Positions 1-5,026 of a stretch of 11,234 bases of DNA are shown in pieces. How positions within the stretch are numbered: the stretch's first letter is position 1; the number at the start of each line of letters is the position of its first letter. The stretch comes from Trichomonas tenax (taxonomy: Eukaryota > Parabasalia > Trichomonadida > Trichomonadidae): the NCBI GenBank assembly GCA_023091735.1, contig JALKBU010001425.1, positions 1 to 11,234 of the forward strand, given 5' to 3'. Both the position numbers and the translations under genes were made by a program. The notes under the pieces are model-generated. The model had not been told where the DNA came from, did no database searches, and saw only the letters and a list, made by a program, of their open reading frames with translations.

Positions 1-51
1 AAGGATGGAAGAGATATTGTAATCGTAGAATTAATTTTAATCGCTTATTAA
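1..51 (+). CDS. 3' end of an upstream gene, partial
   Basis: Frame 1 is open from the window edge and ends in TAA at 49-51, two bases before the next ATG. The 16 visible codons end in a hydrophobic stretch (IVIVELILIAY). This fits the tight gene packing of the cluster. It is too short to identify and could be a chance open frame. Confidence 0.35.
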   Translation, partial: KDGRDIVIVELILIAY

Positions 52-53
52 AG

Positions 54-254
54 ATGAATTTAGTCTTTGATGATGAGGATGGTCTTGTTATCATTGATGA
101 TGTCAAAAATTGTGATAATATATTATTGCGCATAAACGAAATTAAGGGAAAATATTATAACAACGAGAATATAAAAATAATGCTAACATTTACCGACGAT
201 AATAAATATTATCAAATAATATTGTCACGAAATACTAATAATAAATCCATTTGA
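54..254 (+). CDS. Small acidic protein of the virus-like cluster, 66 aa, unknown function
   Basis: It starts at a true ATG and ends TGA, with a TAA immediately following in frame (tandem stops). The protein is acidic at its N-terminus (FDDEDG, IIDD) and rich in Asn, Ile and Tyr. It shows no membrane segment, signal peptide or motif I recognise. A TTTTAAT box lies at 35-41, 12 nt before the ATG, a one-base variant of the box found before the other genes of this cluster. That supports it being a real, separately transcribed gene. Gene B (279-416) follows 24 nt downstream on the same strand. Function unknown. Confidence 0.55.
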   Translation: MNLVFDDEDGLVIIDDVKNCDNILLRINEIKGKYYNNENIKIMLTFTDDNKYYQIILSRNTNNKSI

Positions 255-262
255 TAAAAATA

Positions 263-269
263 TTTTTAT
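263..269 (+). promoter_or_regulatory. TTTTTAT box before the 45-aa ORF
   Basis: The sequence TTTTTAT ends 9 nt before the ATG at 279, the same placement as before the neighbouring element genes. A promoter role is inferred from this recurrence only. Confidence 0.4.
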
Positions 270-278
270 AAGATATAA

Positions 279-416
279 ATGAAGGTATCGAATAAAATTT
301 TGTTAATAGTTAGTATATATTTATTGTCTTCAGAAATAAGAAAATGGTATGAAGCATTAAATTATGAAGATAACGAAGAAGAAATTCCTGAAAGCATACA
401 ACATTTATATATTTGA
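279..416 (+). CDS. 45-aa protein with N-terminal hydrophobic segment
   Basis: A short intact reading frame runs from ATG 279 to TGA 414-416. Residues 7-16 (ILLIVSIYLL) are hydrophobic after a short basic N-terminus (MKVSNK), which looks like a signal anchor or one membrane-spanning segment. The C-terminal half is acidic (NYEDNEEEIPES). A TTTTTAT box sits 9 nt upstream. Its last 12 bases overlap the end of the convergent minus-strand gene at 405-797. I do not recognise a family. In a virus-like element, a small membrane protein would be plausible, but this is inference from the hydrophobic segment alone. Confidence 0.45.
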   Translation: MKVSNKILLIVSIYLLSSEIRKWYEALNYEDNEEEIPESIQHLYI

Positions 417-797
417 TCTAAGGGTAGGATAAGTAAATAAACGATATCTGCCACTCTCTCCATATTTATGAAGTTTGGTTCCTACTGGTTCATCAACCTT
501 TCGTGATGTTGTTAATTCCTGAAAGAAATTATTCGAATAAGAATTTTGTGGTGATGGTTTTTCGTTCTTTAAAGCATAAGCTCTTTGACCTTTGACGTAA
601 TGTATATTTGAACCAAAGCTTCCATCGTTTACATATATTTTTGGGTCAGTGCCTTTTGGAATATTTCTTCCTCTCTTCCTTGCCTTCATGTTTAAATTCT
701 CAACGTTTCGAATTGTTACGCCTTTATCGTCATGACTCAAAATATTAATTTGATTCACCTGCTGTACTGAATTTTCTAAAGTAGGAGATTCGCTCAT
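405..797 (-). CDS. Basic 130-aa protein of the virus-like cluster, unknown function
   Basis: It starts at ATG 797-795 and ends TAA 407-405, where the stop reads TAAA, as in the UAAA poly(A) signals known from trichomonads. Residues 38-44 (KARKRGR) form a strongly basic patch that could act as a nuclear-localisation or nucleic-acid-binding segment. The rest is polar and rich in Asn, Ser, Lys and Tyr, with aromatic-basic stretches near the C-terminus (HKYGESGRYRLF). There is no signal peptide or membrane segment. It is divergent from the 198-aa gene at 834 with only 36 bp between the two ATGs, so the pair must share a promoter region. A virion or core DNA-binding protein is one possibility. I recognise no family. 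Confidence 0.6.
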   Translation of the reverse strand: MSESPTLENSVQQVNQINILSHDDKGVTIRNVENLNMKARKRGRNIPKGTDPKIYVNDGSFGSNIHYVKGQRAYALKNEKPSPQNSYSNNFFQELTTSRKVDEPVGTKLHKYGESGRYRLFTYPTLRSNI

Positions 798-833
798 TTT
801 TTAAACTAATAAAAAGTTTTTTATTAATAGGAA
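798..833. promoter_or_regulatory. Bidirectional promoter with 20-bp palindrome
   Basis: The 36-bp gap between two divergent ATGs holds a perfect inverted repeat at 807-826: TAATAAAAA, GT, TTTTTATTA. Each arm places a TTTTTAT box toward one gene: 11 nt from the minus-strand ATG (797) and 9 nt from the plus-strand ATG (834). The symmetry fits one element driving both genes. The promoter role is inferred from position and recurrence. Confidence 0.5.
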
Positions 834-1430
834 ATGAGGAGTAAAAGTATTCTTGCAGGAGCCGTCAATGTTCCTATTGAACCAACTAGTAATGTCGATT
901 CACGAACAACAAATAACATAATCATTAAAAATTATAGCTCGGATAAATTAACTGATGAAACAGAACTGAAAGACATTAAAGAAACGACAGTTAATGATTC
1001 GGTAAGAGTTGAGTACGTCCCACCACCTGTACCATTCATAACAAGAGAAGCAGTTGTGAATCCCTACAGTGACTTAAAAGTTAATTATAAATCTGTTGAC
1101 GAATTCCTTCTTTCGTTATATCAAAGTATTTTATTAGACCAAGATAAGAAATTAATATTTAATTTAGTTTCGCACGATCAAATATTATTACCGAAAGAAG
1201 ACCTTGAAACGTTAATTTCGTTAAAGACAGGTCATGAGGTAAAAATAGATTTATTAGATCATGAAACTACATGCTGCTTTAAATATTCACCATTCCTGAA
1301 AATATCACAAATAAGAGTCATTGAACAGAGGGGTGCAAATGGAGTTGATTTTAAATATAAGTACTCAAATGATTACATGGATATAATCACTAAATATAAA
1401 ATTTGTTTGAAGTACGTTCTTGTGAATTAA
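834..1430 (+). CDS. 198-aa protein of the virus-like cluster, unknown function
   Basis: It begins at an ATG 9 nt after a TTTTTAT box and ends TAA. Residues 1-60 are polar and probably disordered. A proline-rich hinge (YVPPPVPF) lies at 61-68. Residues about 85-198 look folded, with alternating hydrophobic positions, an Asp/Leu-rich part (DEFLLSLYQSILLDQ, 89-103) and a Cys pair (TTCC, 146-149). A disordered leader plus proline hinge and a C-terminal fold would fit a virion structural protein such as a minor capsid or penton protein. I see no signature that proves that. It is convergent with the capsid gene's C-terminal part, 21 bp apart, over a shared palindromic poly(A) region. Confidence 0.6.
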   Translation: MRSKSILAGAVNVPIEPTSNVDSRTTNNIIIKNYSSDKLTDETELKDIKETTVNDSVRVEYVPPPVPFITREAVVNPYSDLKVNYKSVDEFLLSLYQSILLDQDKKLIFNLVSHDQILLPKEDLETLISLKTGHEVKIDLLDHETTCCFKYSPFLKISQIRVIEQRGANGVDFKYKYSNDYMDIITKYKICLKYVLVN

Positions 1431-1435
1431 GATTC

Positions 1436-1453
1436 AAAAATAAATTTATTTTT
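1436..1453. terminator. Palindromic two-way poly(A) signal
   Basis: The sequence AAAAATAAATTTATTTTT is a perfect 18-bp palindrome between two convergent genes. It gives AATAAA on the plus strand (1439-1444) and AATAAA on the minus strand (1450-1445). Its right edge overlaps the minus-strand stop codon (1454-1452), which therefore reads TAAA. Serving as 3'-end signal for both genes is inferred. Confidence 0.45.
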
Positions 1454-1865
1454 ATTCAGCTTCTGCCGCTAAATTATAATCGTCAATTTTAATATCTGGT
1501 GGTCCATTAGCTCTTGCCTGAATCGCAAAGCAACAATGTCTCAAGAATCCTATCTGTGGTTTTTCCTTAAATGGTGTGTTTGCCTGTGATGTCGTTACAG
1601 TTAATTTATAAGTAATTGGTGAATTTGATGCCTGACCTTGCTGGAAAGTAAAGTCTGTCTCTGTTGGGAAGCCCATTAAGAAATGTGTTGTATCATTACT
1701 AACATAACCCTTGTCTTCATTTGCTAAAGTCGTTAATGATTTCATAACATCAACATTAAATCCTATCATATCATTATTTGTATTATATGCGTTAGAAACG
1801 ATTTCATAAAATGCTGGACTATTTGTAGATTCAGGTTCAGAAGGAATTGTACCATAAGCGCCCAT
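1452..1865 (-). CDS. Major capsid protein, C-terminal part (after in-frame stop)
   Basis: The reading frame from ATG 1865 codes for 137 aa, but the same frame is open for 14 more codons back to the TGA that ends the upstream 370-codon ORF. The segment carries features of the second jelly roll of a Polinton-type MCP. An NP....VQL stretch lies just before this ATG, in the 14 extra codons. It is followed by a P-x-x-P-x-S-T-x-S-P-x-F-Y pattern near the start of this ORF (residues about 8-20), as in the loop where capsid proteins of this group carry NP/QL/P..P motifs. No TTTTTAT box stands before ATG 1865, unlike every independent gene of the cluster, so it is probably not a gene of its own. It is most likely the remainder of a 522-codon MCP, expressed only by readthrough or no longer expressed. 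Confidence 0.6.
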   Translation of the reverse strand: MGAYGTIPSEPESTNSPAFYEIVSNAYNTNNDMIGFNVDVMKSLTTLANEDKGYVSNDTTHFLMGFPTETDFTFQQGQASNSPITYKLTVTTSQANTPFKEKPQIGFLRHCCFAIQARANGPPDIKIDDYNLAAEAE

Positions 1866-1907
1866 AAATAACTGAACATCATTAAATAAAGGATTTTCGA
1901 AATTCGT

Positions 1908-3020
1908 TCAGTATTCTGGAGTTTTCTGGAATAAGAACCAAATTGAATTAACATTAATTGGTGTGTATTCTCTCGTAAATGTACATTTCGATCCTGCTTT
2001 ATCAGAAATTGTTCTATCCATAGGCATCCAGTCCATCAATTTAATTGGGAAGCATAAAGCCTGATTTGTGTAATGTTCCACCAATTCAGCGTAAACGTTA
2101 GGATCTAATGAAAAGTTCTTACCTAAAACAGCGCAATCTGTAAATTGTGCCTTAACTTTTGTTAATTTCTGTACCCCAGTCGTTATTGTTATAGCCTTTG
2201 TCGATGAATCCTGAGTCACTGATGTAATCATTGTGAATTCTTGAGACCATGGAGCAAAGTGATTCGTAAGCTTTGGGTATGTTACGACTTTAGCAACATT
2301 GTTAGGTGTGATTAAACAATCCTCAACAGAAAGAGGACATACCTGCAAGGCATCACTTGTAAATTTAACTTTGATTTGAATATTTCCGGCAAGGTCTAGA
2401 AGGAATCTAATAACTGCAAACGGTAAGAATTTCCTCACAGGAAGCTTTAAAGGTATTTCAACATTGATTTCAGAATTAGCGACTTTACCTCCACAATCGA
2501 CAACCTGACCAGATCTTACGGTATTAACTCTCTTCCAAACGTCCGCATGTCTTGTTTTACTGAATACATCAACCTTTTTAACAGTTTCAGTTGTTCCACA
2601 ATTCGATATTACGTATGCCTCAAATATTGCATTATCAGTGGAATATACAGATCTACCATTAGCAAGAACTTGATAAGATCCTGAGAAATAAATTGAGTCA
2701 TCACAACCTATCCATATAGCGGGGTTATTTGTGTTTGGAATAGCTGAAGCATCAACTTTTGTAGCAAGTTTATAAGTTCCTTTATATGTAAATAGTAAAT
2801 TAGTATTGTATAAATCGATCATATTTTCTCTCTTAGGACTAATATTAAATGTTGTATAATTATTATCATTAATGTCTTTCGGCGACGCTGGATCTTTTGA
2901 GGGTACATAACGTCTATTAGTATCACCAACCTGAATCGCATTATCAATTATATCAAAGTAACTTCTTATTTGATGATAGTGCTCAACTGGTGTGAATTCG
3001 TTTAGTTGTTCGTTCTCCAT
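1908..3020 (-). CDS. Double-jelly-roll major capsid protein, N-terminal part (ends at premature TGA)
   Basis: This is the shell-forming protein of the virus-like element, by my reading of its pattern. It has 370 codons from ATG 3020, with a TTTTTAT box 11 nt upstream. The protein is rich in beta-type segments and lacks a signal peptide or membrane segment. A central NVEIPLKLPVRKFLPF stretch (186-201) followed by a hydrophobic beta strand (NIQIKVKF, 213-220) resembles the junction after the first jelly roll in Polinton and related capsid proteins. The C-terminal end runs into the second jelly roll (NSIWFLFQ) and stops at TGA 1910-1908. The frame resumes directly after it. Part 1, the stop and part 2 make 522 codons, within the usual range for such capsid proteins. 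Alternatives are two separate polypeptides or a sequencing error. Family assignment is by pattern only. Confidence 0.65.
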   Translation of the reverse strand: MENEQLNEFTPVEHYHQIRSYFDIIDNAIQVGDTNRRYVPSKDPASPKDINDNNYTTFNISPKRENMIDLYNTNLLFTYKGTYKLATKVDASAIPNTNNPAIWIGCDDSIYFSGSYQVLANGRSVYSTDNAIFEAYVISNCGTTETVKKVDVFSKTRHADVWKRVNTVRSGQVVDCGGKVANSEINVEIPLKLPVRKFLPFAVIRFLLDLAGNIQIKVKFTSDALQVCPLSVEDCLITPNNVAKVVTYPKLTNHFAPWSQEFTMITSVTQDSSTKAITITTGVQKLTKVKAQFTDCAVLGKNFSLDPNVYAELVEHYTNQALCFPIKLMDWMPMDRTISDKAGSKCTFTREYTPINVNSIWFLFQKTPEY

Positions 3021-3031
3021 TTTTATTAAGG

Positions 3032-3038
3032 ATAAAAA
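3032..3038 (-). promoter_or_regulatory. TTTTTAT box before the capsid gene
   Basis: On the minus strand, TTTTTAT (within a run of eight Ts) ends 11 nt before the capsid ATG and continues TCCTTAATAAAA into the start codon. It lies in the 52-bp gap after the upstream gene on the same strand, so the capsid gene seems to have its own promoter rather than being the second gene of an operon. Confidence 0.45.
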
Positions 3039-3072
3039 AATAATATTTAATGTAAAACTCTTACTCTTCTTC

Positions 3073-3486
3073 TTAATGGAGTTCTCGACTGAGTAATAAT
3101 TTTTCTTTTTCTACTTGTTCAGAAATGTTAGAAACAAATTGCTTATTCTCTTCCGTTTCCTTTTGACGTTCAACCGGATTTTTGTTCATATCATTTGATT
3201 CAGTACTGCGTTCAAGAACTTCTAACATTTTCTCAAGAAGTTTTTTATTCGTCACTGATTCATAAATGGTTACATTTTCTTTTTCTACTGGTTCAGTAAC
3301 TTGCTCCTTACTTTCTTCATTAACTACTACAGGTTTTGATTCAGTTGACGTATTAGTTAATGGAACCTTTCTCTTACGAACTTGAATTTTACCATTCTTG
3401 TCAGTCATAACATAATATAATGGATGTTGTATTCCTTTTGCATCATTAATGATTATTGAATTTCTCTCAGATCTGCTTAAGCTCAT
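3073..3486 (-). CDS. Charged 137-aa protein of the virus-like cluster, unknown function
   Basis: It starts at ATG 3486 (TTTTTAA variant box 13 nt upstream) and ends TAA 3075-3073. Residues 1-40 could form a small folded region with a basic end (VRKRK, 36-40). Residues 41-137 are Glu/Lys/Ser/Thr-rich and probably disordered, with two short amphipathic helical stretches (KKLLEKMLEVLE, 81-92, and VEKEKLLL near the C-terminus). It lies directly upstream of the capsid gene on the same strand and divergent from the 116-aa gene at 3540. Its position suggests a virion or assembly role, but I recognise no family. Confidence 0.55.
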   Translation of the reverse strand: MSLSRSERNSIIINDAKGIQHPLYYVMTDKNGKIQVRKRKVPLTNTSTESKPVVVNEESKEQVTEPVEKENVTIYESVTNKKLLEKMLEVLERSTESNDMNKNPVERQKETEENKQFVSNISEQVEKEKLLLSRELH

Positions 3487-3539
3487 GATTTAATTAGTGT
3501 TAAAAAATAATATTTTAAATTTTTATCCAATATAAAACC
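3487..3539. promoter_or_regulatory. Divergent promoter between the 137-aa and 116-aa genes
   Basis: The 53-bp gap is almost pure A/T. It carries a TTTTTAT box at 3520-3526 facing the plus-strand ATG (13 nt away) and a TTTTTAA variant (3506-3500) facing the minus-strand ATG (13 nt away). The minus-strand leader shares an AAATATTATTTTTT stretch with the leader of the capsid gene, and the plus-strand leader shares TTTTTATCC with it. Confidence 0.45.
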
Positions 3540-3890
3540 ATGACAGACTTCGAAACTCTGAAATCGAAATTAAAGGAAGAAATATTAAAGGAGCTTAGCT
3601 CCAAGACCGAAGGTCATGAACTCAAAGCAACAACGAAAACAAGAAAGTCTAAAAAGACTGAGCAAGTTGATACAGGAGCAACGGAGGAAAAACCAATTAA
3701 GCCTAAACGTAAGTGTACAGAAAAACAATTAGCAGCACTTGCTGCACGAAGACAGAAGAATCCGAGGTGGATTGCAAAAAAAATGAAGGAAGAAGAAAAT
3801 AAGAAGAAAGAAGAGGAACGGGCTAAAGCCCTTGAGGACCAAAGTCCCGAAGAAATGAAGAAGCAGGAAGAAGAAAAGAAATCAGAATAA
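3540..3890 (+). CDS. Lys/Glu-rich 116-aa protein with basic motif and coiled coil
   Basis: It runs from ATG 3540 to TAA 3888-3890. An amphipathic helix is likely at 1-20 (LKSKLKEEILKEL). A basic, low-complexity stretch follows (30-40, KATTKTRKSKK). The core is KPKRKCTEKQLAALAARRQ at 54-72, ending NPRW, after which residues 78-116 form a highly charged helix or coiled coil (KMKEEENKKKEEERAKALE). Short basic motifs of the form KRK-x-[ST]-EKQL recur in small proteins of large DNA viruses and virus-like elements. I recall this as a pattern, not as a checked match. A nucleic-acid-binding or scaffolding role is possible. The antisense frame over the same span is open only because of the GAA/AAG bias and is not a gene. 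Confidence 0.6.
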   Translation: MTDFETLKSKLKEEILKELSSKTEGHELKATTKTRKSKKTEQVDTGATEEKPIKPKRKCTEKQLAALAARRQKNPRWIAKKMKEEENKKKEEERAKALEDQSPEEMKKQEEEKKSE

Positions 3891-4018
3891 CCACTAAAAT
3901 TAGTTTTCAAATTTCTTACTTCATAAATCCTAATATTGACTTATAAAGTAACGTAAAACATCAAATTTAAACATTTTCCACTAAAATTAGTTTTCAAATT
4001 TCTGACTTCATAAATTCC
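3891..4018. repeat. 40-bp direct repeat, two copies 87 bp apart
   Basis: Positions 3891-3930 and 3978-4018 both read CCACTAAAATTAGTTTTCAA and continue alike to TTCATAAAT; they differ by one substitution and one inserted T. The first copy begins on the base after the stop codon of the 116-aa gene, so it forms its 3' untranslated region. It may mark the start of a repetitive subterminal region of the element. Confidence 0.7.
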
Positions 4019-4033
4019 TTTCGCTTTCTTTCA

Positions 4034-4049
4034 TTAGTTAGTTAGTTAG
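4034..4049. repeat. (TTAG)4 microsatellite
   Basis: Four perfect TTAG units stand alone in the intergenic region. It is too short and lacks the G-run expected of a telomere repeat. Confidence 0.6.
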
Positions 4050-4253
4050 TTTGTCATAAATTATTTTTTCAAAAACTGAATAAATTTTATAAAGTCATCG
4101 GTTTCAAAATTAATTTTAACGTTAATTTGTAAGCAATTCAAAAATTTATTTTTTATATGGAGGGGGAACTAAATTGTAAAACTAACTCTGTCGTAAATAT
4201 ATATCATTAATAAATATTGTTTTTATAATTTGTGATTTCAGTAATTATATAAA

Positions 4254-4302
4254 AAGATGTTCGCAGAACTCGTGGCGAAGACACGAGGAATGCGAACATC
4301 TT
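4254..4302. repeat. Hairpin 1: 12-bp stem, GAA/GAA internal loop, 6-bp stem
   Basis: AAGATGTTCGCA (4254-4265) pairs perfectly with 4291-4302. GAA faces GAA (4266-4268 / 4288-4290), a symmetric loop that can form sheared G-A pairs in RNA. CTCGTG (4269-4274) pairs with CACGAG (4282-4287), leaving a 7-nt loop GCGAAGA. It is much richer in G and C than its surroundings. Its role is unknown. Confidence 0.75.
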
Positions 4303-4552
4303 ATTACTAACTAGCTGTTATGTGCAACTACTATATATACAATAAGGTTGTTCTCATCAACAAAAATGGACGAATGACACGCTTTTTTCTTATTATTATA
4401 ATTGAGGATGAAGCCTTTTTTTCCTCTTTTAGCTGGTGAGTATCTTGAATCTGTGTGGTCCTAAGGTTTCACCAGATAAAAAAGTAAAAACATCAGCTTG
4501 CGTCGATAATTATTTCAATACAATACTTTTTTTCATAAGTGCTTTTCGTCCA

Positions 4553-4608
4553 TTTTTGCTGCTGCGTGCAGCTACATGGTGTGGTGTAGTTGCACAAAGC
4601 AGCAAAAA
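4553..4608. repeat. Hairpin 2: 11-bp stem, 3x3 internal loop, 10-bp stem
   Basis: TTTTTGCTGCT (4553-4563) pairs with 4598-4608. GCG faces CAA (4564-4566 / 4595-4597). TGCAGCTACA (4567-4576) pairs with TGTAGTTGCA (4585-4594) with one G-T wobble, leaving an 8-nt loop. It has the same layout as hairpin 1, 250 bp away. Confidence 0.75.
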
Positions 4609-4661
4609 AGCATGAAATCATCTTTTTAATGTCACATCAAATTAAAATAGATATTCCCCCT

Positions 4662-4939
4662 TTATTAATTTTTTGGCATTTTTCGCTTTACATTGAATGT
4701 CACTTTTTCATAATCTGACGATCTGACACTTTACGGAGTGACTCACAGATGTCAAAATAGCATAAATTTTCAATTTTAGTGAAATCCTGCATAAGAGATC
4801 AGAATACGATCCCCATCACTTTGGATAAAATTCCAAAATCTCTCACAAAAAACCGCCTCTATCAAAATTGGTTATGTTGTGTCGATAATTTTATCATATG
4901 CTTAGCAAAATTGTAATATTTTTAGCAGAATTTGAATAA
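4662..4939. other. Intergenic DNA between the palindrome and the peptidase gene
   Basis: AT-rich, with no open frame of note. It holds a 16-bp motif ACACTTTACGGAGTGA at 4726-4741 with inverted CACT/AGTG half sites; a near copy lies upstream of the GAF-protein gene. An ATG at 4898 is in the peptidase frame but is closed by TAA at 4937-4939. Confidence 0.4.
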
Positions 4940-5026
4940 TCCTTCAATTTAATATTAACCTCCTTTTTATCAGTCCAACAATATCTCAAGGAAAAAAAAT
5001 CGAATAAAAGTAACAACAAAAAACTT

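Larger units (their letters stand above)
4161..4661. mobile_element. Interrupted ~500-bp palindrome with AG...CT ends: element terminus or foldback element
   Basis: The ends AGGGGGAA (4161-4168) and TTCCCCCT (4654-4661) are exact inverted copies. Nested inside in matching inverted order are AAAAAGATG (4251-4259 / 4619-4627), TGTGCAACTAC (4321-4331 / 4586-4596), AAAAATGGACGAA (4362-4374 / 4545-4557) and CTGGTGA (4433-4439 / 4469-4475). The inner pairs share a centre near 4454-4460; the outer ones shift left because the left arm is longer. Maverick/Polinton elements are described as starting 5'-AG. So this may be the right terminal repeat of the element at 1-3890, or a separate non-autonomous foldback element next to it. 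No clear target-site duplication is visible. It has no gene. Confidence 0.5.

Noticed and set aside
1766..1954. 62-aa minus-strand frame spanning the capsid stop
   Set aside because: It is out of frame with both capsid parts, and the residues have no capsid-like pattern; the direct in-frame continuation explains the region better.
405..3020. TGA read as an amino acid throughout the element (alternative genetic code)
   Set aside because: TGG is used for Trp, the 66-aa and 45-aa frames seem to end at TGA, and TGA occurs only once inside a likely coding frame.
3614..3910. 98-aa Ser/Phe-rich frame opposite the 116-aa gene
   Set aside because: It is the antisense of a GAA/AAG-rich coding stretch, which leaves few stops on the other strand.
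4034..4049. (TTAG)4 as a telomere-like repeat
   Set aside because: Only four units, no G-run, and embedded in intergenic DNA.
4258..4311. 17-codon ORF starting inside hairpin 1 (MFAELVAKTRGMRTSYY)
   Set aside because: It exists because the hairpin is GC-rich and free of stops; the inverted-repeat structure explains the sequence.
1..4661. DNA polymerase B, integrase and packaging ATPase of a Maverick
   Set aside because: None is visible in this window, so the Maverick identity rests on the capsid gene and layout only; they would have to lie to the left of position 1.
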